Below, in pieces: positions 1 to 5,843 of a stretch of 6,829 bases of DNA. Source of the DNA: Flammeovirgaceae bacterium (lineage in GTDB: Bacteria; Bacteroidota; Bacteroidia; Cytophagales; Cyclobacteriaceae); contig JAKEEN010000267.1 of the NCBI GenBank assembly GCA_022616575.1, forward strand, positions 1-6,829. The letters are read 5' to 3'. Every line of letters begins with the position of its first letter. The stretch's first letter is position 1. Below the pieces are notes generated by a model. That model searched no databases. It was not told the origin of the DNA and saw nothing but the letters and a program-made list of their open reading frames with translations. The position numbers and the translations under genes were made by a program.

Positions 1-138
1 AGAATTTACGGTTAAACACTGTGTGTAAAATGGTCTGACCAATTCTTTTAAATCAGGTTGTGATTTCTTTTGCGCATTGGCAAATGATACGATCATAAGC
101 AAAGCGAAAATTGCTGAGAGGATTTTGATTTTTTTCAG
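1..138 (-). CDS. Secreted SnoaL-like (ester cyclase family) protein, N-terminal part, cut by the window edge
   Basis: The frame is open from position 138 to the window edge and encodes 46 residues. It begins with a classic signal peptide: a basic start (LKKIK), a hydrophobic core (ILSAIFALLMIVSFA) and a probable cleavage site after ANA, before QKK. The mature start, LKELVRPFYTQCLTVNS, resembles the opening of the operon's first gene at 974-1384 (ALSAFYRKALTVNT), so this is probably an exported paralogue of that SnoaL-like protein. No ATG, GTG or TTG lies between the in-frame stop and the signal peptide. The best start is CTG at 138-136, 15 nt after the stop of the preceding gene. An in-frame ATG at 96-94 would remove most of the signal peptide. 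It is the fourth gene of the operon. The family call rests on a short match; the secreted character is clear. Confidence 0.6.
   Translation of the reverse strand, partial: MKKIKILSAIFALLMIVSFANAQKKSQPDLKELVRPFYTQCLTVNS
79..110 (-). repeat. Signal-peptide coding repeat, copy 1 (partner at 508-539)
   Basis: Positions 79-110 match 508-539 at 27 of 32 bases in the same orientation. Both encode the core and end of a signal peptide, sharing FALLM-x-VSFA. Most differences fall in third codon positions. This copy belongs to the cut gene at the window edge. Confidence 0.7.
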
Positions 139-153
139 TTTGAATAATTTTTG

Positions 154-558
154 TTAATTGATAATTTGTTTTTCGTAAAATTCCATGCGCATGGTACTGA
201 AGTCAATCATTTGATGCTGGTTTTGTACAGCCTGGTATTTTTTTGAATTTTCAGTCCATTTAGAGCCGCTTTCTTTGTCTTTCCAATGAATACTTACAAT
301 CCAATATCCATCAGGAAATTTGCCCAATTCCCTAAACAAAAAGCCTGCTTGTTCAGCCATTGCTTTTCGGATTTCTTTTTCGGCTTTCAGCATTTGTTCA
401 TCAGAGAATTCCGGTTTGATTTTAAATTTTGCAATACCTACAAACTCCATTGCTGCATTATTTTGAATTTTAGTTGACCTCAACGAATCATTTTTTGTTT
501 GTGGATGGGCAAATGAAACCATCATCAGCAAGGCGAACACCGTTGCAAATACTTTCAT
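154..558 (-). CDS. Secreted ABM-like (dimeric alpha-beta barrel) small protein
   Basis: Encodes 134 residues. Residues 1-20 form a signal peptide (MKVFATVFALLMMVSFAHPQ) with no lipobox cysteine, so export to the periplasm or outside is expected. Residues about 38-130 read as one ferredoxin-like domain of the antibiotic biosynthesis monooxygenase type: a first strand (EFVGIAKFKIKP), an amphipathic helix (DEQMLKAEKEIRKAMAEQ), a strand after AGFLFRELGKFPDG (YWIVSIHW), a helix around W101-Y108 with KKYQAV, and a last strand (TMRMEFYEK). The length fits that superfamily, whose members include heme-degrading enzymes, quinol monooxygenases and many of unknown reaction. No diagnostic catalytic residue can be named, so the substrate is unknown. 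It is the third gene of the minus-strand operon; its ATG lies 1 nt after the DoxX-like gene's stop (TAACATG), which implies translational coupling. Confidence 0.75.
   Translation of the reverse strand: MKVFATVFALLMMVSFAHPQTKNDSLRSTKIQNNAAMEFVGIAKFKIKPEFSDEQMLKAEKEIRKAMAEQAGFLFRELGKFPDGYWIVSIHWKDKESGSKWTENSKKYQAVQNQHQMIDFSTMRMEFYEKQIIN
508..539 (-). repeat. Signal-peptide coding repeat, copy 2 (partner at 79-110)
   Basis: This second copy of the 32-base direct repeat (5 mismatches) lies in the signal peptide of the ABM-like gene. The proteins behind the two signal peptides belong to different folds, so the signal segment seems to have been copied on its own. Confidence 0.7.
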
Positions 559-559
559 G

Positions 560-970
560 TTATTTTGTATTTTTTTCGCTTAGCTCTGCAGCCAGTTCGG
601 CCGCGAGTTGCTCTACACGATGCTTGAAAACCAACATGCACAGCACCAGCACGATTGTACATATGATCACGTTGACTGCTTGCCCGGAGATGATGGTGGT
701 AACAATGGCGCCAATCATAATGAAAGCCATAGCAAGGGAGGCAGGCATACGTAATTGCCGTGTGAAAAGAGCAATGCCGCCTAACACTTGGGCCACACCA
801 ACGAAGTACATGAACCACAAAGGGAATTGCCAAAGCTCGGTGAACTCTTTTGTAAGATCGGTTTGGCCTATCAGCTTGGTGCCGCCAAATATTAAATGGA
901 ACGCGCCAAGTATGTAAGCAATAATCAGGAATTTTTTATCTCCCGGTTTTGATGGTAGTGCCTTGCTCAT
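560..970 (-). CDS. DoxX-like four-helix inner membrane protein
   Basis: Encodes 136 residues with four predicted transmembrane helices at about 14-31, 51-70, 76-95 and 99-116. The pattern IAYILGAFHLIFGGTKLIG, then a short loop and FPLWFMYFVGVAQVLGGIAL, is typical of the DoxX/DoxX-like family: an N-terminal helix ending in GG-K-L, a second with GV-Q-LGGIAL, then RMPASLAMAFIMIGAI. The family is widespread and mostly of unknown function; some members are linked to thiosulfate:quinone oxidoreductase or to oxidative-stress complexes, but nothing here shows such a role. The short cytoplasmic tail (EQLAAELAAEL) is a small internal repeat after the last helix. It is the second gene of the operon, with its ATG 3 nt after the stop of the SnoaL-like gene and 1 nt before the next start. 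Long frames on the opposite strand and in another frame here are shadows. Confidence 0.85.
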   Translation of the reverse strand: MSKALPSKPGDKKFLIIAYILGAFHLIFGGTKLIGQTDLTKEFTELWQFPLWFMYFVGVAQVLGGIALFTRQLRMPASLAMAFIMIGAIVTTIISGQAVNVIICTIVLVLCMLVFKHRVEQLAAELAAELSEKNTK

Positions 971-973
971 AGT

Positions 974-1384
974 TTATGATTTTAATTGTTTCATTGCAGT
1001 TCCCCAATCTTCCAAGTGATGAACTGATTGCAGTTGACCATTTTCAACTGTGTGAACATCAATGGTCATGATTTTGAATGACTTGGTTCCGTCAGTTGGC
1101 AAGCCCATAAAATCGCCATTGGGTGTGCCACTGGCAATGCTGCGTACTACATACTTGCTGCCTTCATTGATCATTTCCTGCGGTTCCCATTTCAGGTCGG
1201 GAATCAACTTCCAAAAGAATTCCACTTGTCCGGTTAACTGTGGTTTCCCTTTGCTTTCTACAGAACCGCTTGAAAGAAAATTGTCGGCCAAAACTTCTGT
1301 TAACACTGCCGTTGGTGTTGTTTCGGTGTTTACTGTTAATGCTTTCCTGTAAAAAGCAGATAACGCTTCTCTGTTTTTGTCCAT
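974..1384 (-). CDS. SnoaL-like (ester cyclase / NTF2-fold) protein, cytosolic
   Basis: Encodes 136 residues without a signal peptide. The sequence follows the SnoaL-like polyketide cyclase ('ester cyclase') pattern of the NTF2 fold. An N-terminal helix (REALSAFYRKALTVNT) is followed by VLADNF around residues 31-36, then FFWKLIPDLKWEPQEMINEG (57-75), the strand YVVRSIASGTPNGDFMGLPTDG (78-99), a strand with IMTIDVHTVENGQL and the ending HHLEDW. The IPDL, RSIASGT-GDFMGLP-G and VENGQ motifs are those commonly seen in this group. True SnoaL proteins close a polyketide ring by aldol chemistry, but most bacterial relatives are uncharacterised and no polyketide gene is present, so the substrate is unknown. 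It is the first gene of a four-gene operon and appears duplicated, with an added signal peptide, as the fourth. The ATG at 1384 is the first start after an in-frame stop-rich spacer. Confidence 0.82.
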   Translation of the reverse strand: MDKNREALSAFYRKALTVNTETTPTAVLTEVLADNFLSSGSVESKGKPQLTGQVEFFWKLIPDLKWEPQEMINEGSKYVVRSIASGTPNGDFMGLPTDGTKSFKIMTIDVHTVENGQLQSVHHLEDWGTAMKQLKS

Positions 1385-1421
1385 TGTAAATCAGTTCTAG
1401 TTGGTATGAATTAGTAATTGA

Positions 1422-1452
1422 CAAAAGTGCTTTCTTTCAAAAATTTCTAAAA
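1422..1452 (-). promoter_or_regulatory. Weak candidate Bacteroidota promoter for the four-gene operon
   Basis: On the minus strand CACTTTTG (1429-1422) differs at one base from the Bacteroidota -7 consensus TAnnTTTG. A TTTT (1452-1449) sits 19 nt upstream, one base off the -33 TTTG. Transcription would start near 1417, giving a leader of about 33 nt before the ATG at 1384. Both boxes are imperfect, so this is a placement by position as much as by sequence. Confidence 0.3.
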
Positions 1453-1484
1453 GATAATTCTCAGCCTTTGAATGATACTTTTAG
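1447..1484. repeat. Inverted repeat CTAAAAG / CTTTTAG upstream of the operon
   Basis: CTAAAAG at 1447-1453 and CTTTTAG at 1478-1484 are perfect 7-base inverted arms with a 24-nt spacer; matching TT bases beyond one mismatch extend them slightly. The left arm overlaps the candidate -33 box of the operon promoter, so a regulator-binding site is possible, the AraC-type protein encoded next door being the obvious candidate. In AT-rich spacer DNA such a repeat can arise by chance. The spacer is too long and the arms too AT-rich for a strong terminator. Confidence 0.3.
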
Positions 1485-1528
1485 GAACCTCTAAGAAGAT
1501 TAAAAAATTGGGGAGTGACTTGTTGTAA

Positions 1529-1657
1529 GATATAGCAGACCCTCGCGTTTGGGAACAAATTGAGGCGCTCATTAAAAAATTAGCCCAATTTAATATTCAA
1601 GGACAATTGTTCAATAGTTATGATCAGGCTCGAAATTGGATAGCGCTCTGTAAATGA
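1529..1657 (+). pseudogene. Orphan C-terminal reading frame without a start codon, probable gene remnant
   Basis: A plus-strand frame runs 42 codons from just after a TAA (1526-1528) to a TGA (1655-1657). It reads DIADPRVWEQIEALIKKL, then AQFNIQGQLFNSYDQARNWIALCK. It has protein-like character: two amphipathic helices, and an ending of the form LF-SY-A-W that resembles the last helix of small STAS/SpoIIAA-like proteins of Bacteroidota. It has no ATG, GTG or TTG start, and the preceding roughly 140 nt show no matching open frame. The simplest reading is the surviving 3' end of a deleted gene. The STAS resemblance is weak and from memory; the family should be treated as unknown. It converges on the araC-type gene, with 10 nt between the stops. 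Confidence 0.45.
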
Positions 1658-1667
1658 AGGCCCAAGT

Positions 1668-2540
1668 CTAGTGAATGTAGTTTTCGCGGAACTCCATTGG
1701 AGTTTGTAAAACATGCTTGCGGAAGTAGCGTATAAAATAGGTAGGCTCATTATAACCTAACCCTATGGCAATTTCTTTAACTGAAAGATTTGAGTGGGCT
1801 AATAAACGTTTTGCCTCTAATAAAACCCTTTCATCAATAATTTCTTTTGGTGTTTTACCAAGTATTTTCAACGTTGCCTGACCAAGCCTTTTTTCGGAAA
1901 CATGCAATTGCTCGGCATAGGCACTAACGTTTTTCAACTTTGCAAATTCTTTTTCAATCAAGTCACGAAACAAGAGAGTATAATCCAGGTCAGCACTCTT
2001 TTTGGGTTCTGTAAATCCGCGTTTTCTCTTTTCTCTTTCTGCAAACAACAAAAAATTGTGGAGTAGGTTTTTCAAAATGTCATGCTTCGAATTATCATCC
2101 GGCTGCTGTAGCTCAAGATTGATCTGATCACAAATCTTTTTAAAATGGTTGAATGCAGATTTTTCAACCTGAAAACTTGGCTCATCTTTGAGATCATTGA
2201 ACAGAATAGTGCTTTGAAGAAATTTTGTTTCCGCTTCAGTACTACAGAAAAAGGCATTTGTGAAAATTAAAACACTTCCTTCATATTTAAGCAACGTATC
2301 AAACTGGTGCACTCGGTCTTTGTCAATGAAAAGCAAAGTATAGGGCTTCACTTGGATGGAGTTGAAGTCAACAAGATGTACCGGGGAGCAATCTTCAAAC
2401 AAAAAAACATGATAGAAATCCGTTCGATGGGGTGTAATCAAATGCTGTTTGTTTGCAGTAGTCAGTGTGTGAAGTGGTACAACTTCGACCTGAAATTTAG
2501 CGGATACTTTAAATTTGAATTTCTTGATTTCATCAACCAT
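1668..2540 (-). CDS. AraC-family transcriptional regulator
   Basis: Encodes 290 residues. The N-terminal part, about 1-165, is a cupin-like sensing domain: HRTDFYHVFLFEDC at 38-51, the strand YTLLFIDKDRVHQF at 67-80 and SVLIFTNAFF at 89-98. This layout is common in Bacteroidota AraC proteins that sense small organic molecules or oxidative cues. The C-terminal part carries the two helix-turn-helix units of AraC/XylS: the first around 204-231 (VSAYAEQLHVSEKRLGQATL, then GKTP) and the second around 252-286 (SVKEIAIGLGYNEPTYFIRY, then FRKHVLQTPMEFRE). The GYNEPTYFIRYFRKH-TP-EFR signature is strongly conserved in the family. The ATG is preceded by a purine-rich GAAAGAA. It lies upstream of, and in the same direction as, the SnoaL/DoxX/ABM operon, which it may regulate; the effector is unknown. 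It sits 36 nt after the 504-residue protein gene and may share its transcript. Confidence 0.93.
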   Translation of the reverse strand: MVDEIKKFKFKVSAKFQVEVVPLHTLTTANKQHLITPHRTDFYHVFLFEDCSPVHLVDFNSIQVKPYTLLFIDKDRVHQFDTLLKYEGSVLIFTNAFFCSTEAETKFLQSTILFNDLKDEPSFQVEKSAFNHFKKICDQINLELQQPDDNSKHDILKNLLHNFLLFAEREKRKRGFTEPKKSADLDYTLLFRDLIEKEFAKLKNVSAYAEQLHVSEKRLGQATLKILGKTPKEIIDERVLLEAKRLLAHSNLSVKEIAIGLGYNEPTYFIRYFRKHVLQTPMEFRENYIH

Positions 2541-2576
2541 TTCTTTCAGTAATTTTACCGTTACAGATTTCAGGTG

Positions 2577-4091
2577 CTACTTCTTGCTCGCTAATACTTC
2601 CGACAAATGAATTCTCCTGATCTTGCTTTCCATCCATGCTGAAAAGTCAAAAAGCCGTAAAGTTTGGTGTTCATAAATGTCGTGGCGAATCACTTCAAAT
2701 TCGTTTTGGGTTTTCTCCCACATTCGCTTTCTCTTCAAAGTTGAATGCGGAAGACTTGGCTTGTTTACAAACTTGATGATCCTCCGTTCGACCTCATATT
2801 CCTTCCCAGCCGTTCTTATCTCCCGTTTGATGGATCGGGTTTCATATTTGATAAGATCAAAATCCTTCAATTCGTATAGAATCATTAGGTTAACCAGCCG
2901 GATAGTTCTATATAATGGCAAGTAAGCATAATCTTTGCTTGTGAAAATTATTTTACTCAGTGTTTTCTGTGCTCTGCGGTAATCCTTCAATCCGAAATGG
3001 ATAAGGGAAAGGTATAAACTAAGTTCGGCATTCCTGGCAAGACTTAGAAGTTGTGTTTTTTTTAACAAGTTTTCTGAATATTTTTTCATCAATATCTCAC
3101 AGGAGAAGAAGTCCCCTTGATCCAGCAATGGAAATAGTTCATATAGAAATACCAGGCAGGTAACATTTGTATTAAAACTCAGCGAAGGTGTCTTTAGGTT
3201 TTTTAATTGACTAATGAATCGAGCCATCCCGTCATAATTTCGCAAGCTTCGAAGGCTATCCAGTACTCCCTCAAGCGTAAAAACATAATACATGGGGGGA
3301 TCAGACCATAAATGTTTGTTTCCTTCCAATAAATTATTCAATTCGTAAAATGAGTGAAGAGCAGATTTATAGTCGCCCACACTGATCAGGTAGTTAGCCT
3401 GAAATAATTGATGAAGCTTGTTGATCTCAAAATTTTCGAGGCTTGAAGAAGCGACAATACTCATTTCACTAACCACCAAATCATTAAGTTCTGTTCTTTG
3501 CTTTTCAGAACGAGCGGTGCCTTTATAAATCATTCGATGTTTGAGCAGTTCATAGAGTACTGACTGTTGGTGGATTTTCTGGGTAACCCTCAATGTCTCG
3601 TTAACTTTGAAATGCTTTTTCAACAAACTCTTTTCATCGGTATCCGGGAAATTCAAAGACAGCAGATATTCCAGTTCAAGGCGGGAAGAAATGAGCAGGG
3701 CATAGTAATTTTCAAACTTTTTAGCGCTTGTTTTTACTTTATTGAGCAAATCAAAACACTCTTTGTATAAAGATTTTTCAAATAGTATCCTGGCTTTTAA
3801 AATTTTATCAAACAAGGAGTAATAACTGTCTTGCTCTTTTCGCAGATCTAGTATCGTATTAAGCAACACATGGTACAGATACGCAACTGAAGTATCGAAT
3901 GAAGCACCGTTGGTAAGAACTAAATACTTCTTTCGAAGAGAGTCCGCAGTTAAATTTTTATCTGACGTAATCAGGTTGTAAAGCTTCACATAGTTAGGAG
4001 ATTTCAAATGAAGAGTAGCTACCTTAAAGGTCTTCTTCTCGGGTTTTGTCATTGAGTTGACCAGGTATATAAGGGCTTCAGACTTAATCAC
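2577..4091 (-). CDS. Conserved helical (solenoid-like) protein of unknown function, Bacteroidota type
   Basis: Encodes 504 residues, soluble, with no signal peptide, membrane segment or recognisable catalytic motif. Nearly the whole chain is predicted helical, with paired helices spaced about 35-40 residues apart, as in TPR-like solenoids; examples are KSLYKECFDLLNKVKTSAKK (106-125), GDYKSALHSFYELNNLLEG and LKDYRRAQKTLSKIIFTSKD. The N-terminus (YLVNSMTKPEKKTFKVATLH, then LKSPNYVKLYNLI, then SLRKKYLVL) resembles the '-SL-KSEKRYFKL-' opening of a family of uncharacterised Bacteroidota proteins, as far as I recall it. The start is GTG at 4091; it is preferred over the ATG at 4052 because the residues before MTKPEKK belong to that conserved opening and an in-frame stop lies just upstream. 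Such solenoids usually bind other proteins, but no partner is evident. It may be cotranscribed with the araC-type gene. Confidence 0.75.
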   Translation of the reverse strand: MIKSEALIYLVNSMTKPEKKTFKVATLHLKSPNYVKLYNLITSDKNLTADSLRKKYLVLTNGASFDTSVAYLYHVLLNTILDLRKEQDSYYSLFDKILKARILFEKSLYKECFDLLNKVKTSAKKFENYYALLISSRLELEYLLSLNFPDTDEKSLLKKHFKVNETLRVTQKIHQQSVLYELLKHRMIYKGTARSEKQRTELNDLVVSEMSIVASSSLENFEINKLHQLFQANYLISVGDYKSALHSFYELNNLLEGNKHLWSDPPMYYVFTLEGVLDSLRSLRNYDGMARFISQLKNLKTPSLSFNTNVTCLVFLYELFPLLDQGDFFSCEILMKKYSENLLKKTQLLSLARNAELSLYLSLIHFGLKDYRRAQKTLSKIIFTSKDYAYLPLYRTIRLVNLMILYELKDFDLIKYETRSIKREIRTAGKEYEVERRIIKFVNKPSLPHSTLKRKRMWEKTQNEFEVIRHDIYEHQTLRLFDFSAWMESKIRRIHLSEVLASKK

Positions 4092-4130
4092 AGCTATTGA
4101 TTTTTAGAATATACTTGTATGTAATTGATG

Positions 4131-4171
4131 GTTGATTCAATGCATGAACACGTAAAAGCGTAATAATCAAC
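4131..4171. repeat. Inverted arms GTTGATT / AATCAAC in the divergent spacer
   Basis: GTTGATT at 4131-4137 and AATCAAC at 4165-4171 are perfect 7-base inverted copies with 27 nt between them. The position between divergent genes fits an operator, but the arms are short and AT-rich, so chance is a real alternative. Confidence 0.2.
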
Positions 4172-4175
4172 ACTA

Positions 4176-4187
4176 TATAAATTTATA
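4176..4187. repeat. 12-base palindrome TATAAATTTATA in the divergent spacer
   Basis: A perfect 12-base palindrome centred at 4181/4182; the flanking bases do not extend the symmetry. It could be a dimeric regulator site between the divergent genes. All-AT palindromes of this length are not rare in such DNA, hence the low confidence. Confidence 0.2.
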
Positions 4188-4219
4188 GCTTATTTTATCA
4201 TTACTATAATAAGACATTA

Positions 4220-4256
4220 TTTGAAGGATTACAATCGTTTGAATTGTATAGGTTTG
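4220..4256 (+). promoter_or_regulatory. Candidate Bacteroidota promoter for the transporter gene
   Basis: TAGGTTTG at 4249-4256 matches the -7 consensus TAnnTTTG exactly. A TTTG at 4220-4223 could serve as the -33 box, but the 25-nt gap is a few bases longer than usual. Transcription would start near 4260, about 35 nt before the ATG at 4295. If correct, this excludes the upstream TTG at 4244 as the translation start, because it would lie outside the transcript. Confidence 0.35.
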
Positions 4257-4294
4257 ATTCTACGCTCGGGGAAACCAGGCTTGGAAAAGGAAGT

Positions 4295-5779
4295 ATGATT
4301 TCAAAAAAATATTTAGGGTTAATTAGTGGGGTCATTGCCTTTATAGTAATTCTGCTCCTTCCTGCACCTGAAGGAATGAGTGTACAGGCGAAGAGTGCGG
4401 CTGCAGTTGTGATACTGATGAGTATCTGGTGGATAACGGAAGCAATCCCTGTTTTTGCAACTGCATTTTTGCCGATGGCACTATATCCGTTGCTGGAAAT
4501 TTTGCCAGCCAATAAAACCGCAGTTAACTATGGCCACAACTATGTGCTCATGATGCTGGGTGGATTCTTTCTGGGGAAAGCAATTGAAACGCAAAATCTA
4601 CATAAACGCATTGCATTAGTCATCATAAATATTTTCGGTATTAGCCGGCAGCGTATCATCCTGAGTATGATGATCGCCACCGCTTTCCTTTCAATGTGGA
4701 TAGCCAATGTTACAGCAGCAGTGATGATGTTTCCGATAGCACTTTCCATTATTTCAAAGGAAGAAGATTCTATATCAGGCAAAAGTACATTTGCAGTTGC
4801 ATTATTGTTGGGTATTGCCTATTCGGCAACGTTAGGTGGTTTGGGTACATTAATCGGCACACCTACAAATCTCATTTTAATCGGCATTTTAGAAAATCTT
4901 TTTCCGGATGCGCCACCCATTACCTTTTTCACATGGTTGAAAATCGGATTACCGATTCTGATCGTTTTTCTTCCCGTATTTTGTTTTTATCTAATTAAGT
5001 ATTTCGGGGTAAAAGGAAATCTTAGCAGTAGTGATAGTGTTATCAAAGATGAACTTATTGCTTTAGGCAAAACAACGGCAGGAGAAAGAAGAGTGATTTA
5101 TGTTTGTCTATTAGCAATCTTTGGATGGGTTTTTAGGGAAGACCTAGTGTTTGGTGATGTGCTAATTCCGGGATGGGCCTCTTGGCTGGGATTACATGAC
5201 TATGCGCATGATAGTACGGTGGCAATGGTTGCGGCATTACTATTATTTATTCTCCCGGCTGATAAGGAGAAACGATTACTTGACTGGAAATCGGCAAGTC
5301 AGGTGCCATGGGGCGTGGTTATGATTGTTGGTGGAGGGTATGCGATTGCTGCGGGGTTTGAATCAACAGGTTTGGCAGATTGGTTAGGAAATCAGCTTAG
5401 CTTTATTAGCAGTTATCCGTTCCTCATCGTATTAATACTAGTCATTGGCTTTGTTATCATCTTTACTGAATTCAACTCCAATACTGCTACTGCAAATATT
5501 TTGTTACCTATACTGGCTAGTATGGCAGTGGCAGCCAGTATGAATCCTTTGTTGTTAATGATCCCGGCAACGGTTGCATCTTCCCTTGGTTTTATGATGC
5601 CTGCCGGAACCGGACCTAATACAGTAATCTTTGGAAGTGATCGTATTACAGTTTCGGATATGGTAAAGTGTGGGGTATGGTTAAACTTGATTAGCCTGGT
5701 ATTGCTAACCATAATGCTTTACTTCATTATTATGCCATGGCTTAATTTTGAAATAACATTGCCCGTATGGGCACAATAA
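4295..5779 (+). CDS. DASS/SLC13-family carboxylate transporter (dicarboxylate/citrate type)
   Basis: Encodes 494 residues, an integral inner-membrane protein with about 11 membrane segments and re-entrant loops. DASS proteins move succinate, malate, citrate or sulfate, either with sodium or by exchange. Visible family marks are IWWITEAIP (44-52), GGFFLGKAIE (89-98), SMWIANVTAAVMM (133-145), YSATLGGLGTLIGTPTN (176-192), TEFNSNTATA (391-400) and the signature SSLGFMMPAGTGPNTVIF (429-446). The second SNT substrate/sodium motif is intact (395-397), while the first is ANV (137-139). The ATG at 4295 is chosen over an in-frame TTG at 4244: it follows a purine-rich GGAAAAGGAAG, the protein then starts normally for the family, and the candidate promoter lies between the two. 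The next gene is a CitD-CitE fusion, which favours citrate or a related tri- or dicarboxylate as substrate, as with CitT beside the E. coli citrate lyase genes. The exact substrate and coupling ion are unproven. Confidence 0.9.
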   Translation: MISKKYLGLISGVIAFIVILLLPAPEGMSVQAKSAAAVVILMSIWWITEAIPVFATAFLPMALYPLLEILPANKTAVNYGHNYVLMMLGGFFLGKAIETQNLHKRIALVIINIFGISRQRIILSMMIATAFLSMWIANVTAAVMMFPIALSIISKEEDSISGKSTFAVALLLGIAYSATLGGLGTLIGTPTNLILIGILENLFPDAPPITFFTWLKIGLPILIVFLPVFCFYLIKYFGVKGNLSSSDSVIKDELIALGKTTAGERRVIYVCLLAIFGWVFREDLVFGDVLIPGWASWLGLHDYAHDSTVAMVAALLLFILPADKEKRLLDWKSASQVPWGVVMIVGGGYAIAAGFESTGLADWLGNQLSFISSYPFLIVLILVIGFVIIFTEFNSNTATANILLPILASMAVAASMNPLLLMIPATVASSLGFMMPAGTGPNTVIFGSDRITVSDMVKCGVWLNLISLVLLTIMLYFIIMPWLNFEITLPVWAQ

Positions 5780-5843
5780 AAAAAATGGTATTCCGTGGAT
5801 AGGGTATGCGAGATTGATAAATTAGTATTTCGAATTATTCAAC

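Larger units (their letters stand above)
1385..1667. other. Intergenic spacer between the SnoaL-like operon and the AraC-type gene
   Basis: This 283-nt stretch has no intact gene. It holds the candidate operon promoter, the CTAAAAG inverted repeat and the orphan reading-frame remnant, each listed separately. The minus-strand side next to the araC-type stop shows no convincing GC-rich hairpin with a T-tract, so read-through from araC into the operon cannot be excluded. Confidence 0.6.
4092..4294. other. Divergent intergenic region between the solenoid protein and the transporter
   Basis: This 203-nt AT-rich stretch separates two divergent genes, so it should hold promoters for both. On the plus side there is a candidate promoter, listed separately. 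Nothing matching TAnnTTTG was found on the minus strand in front of the GTG at 4091. It also holds a 12-base palindrome (TATAAATTTATA, 4176-4187) and a pair of inverted arms (GTTGATT at 4131-4137, AATCAAC at 4165-4171). No RNA gene or small protein gene is apparent. Confidence 0.6.

Noticed and set aside
555..833. Minus-strand open frame of 92 codons inside the DoxX-like gene
   Set aside because: It is out of frame with the four-helix membrane protein and rich in Cys, His and Arg; no family features are seen.
474..917. Plus-strand open frame of 147 codons antisense to the DoxX-like and ABM-like genes
   Set aside because: The translation is low in protein character, rich in Ser, Cys, Met and Thr, and both antisense genes show clear family features. 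It is a shadow frame.
1601..1614. Palindrome ACAATTGT near the 3' end of the araC-type gene as a terminator
   Set aside because: It has only four base pairs per arm, no loop and no T-tract, and lies inside the orphan reading frame; it is not a credible hairpin.
4244..4294. TTG at 4244 as start of the transporter, adding 17 residues
   Set aside because: The added residues are hydrophilic and atypical, the ATG at 4295 has a purine-rich leader, and the likely -7 box at 4249-4256 lies downstream of the TTG.
5780..5843. Terminator or separate promoter between the transporter and the CitD-CitE gene
   Set aside because: No stable GC-rich hairpin with a T-tract and no TAnnTTTG box were found in these 64 nt, so cotranscription is the simpler reading.
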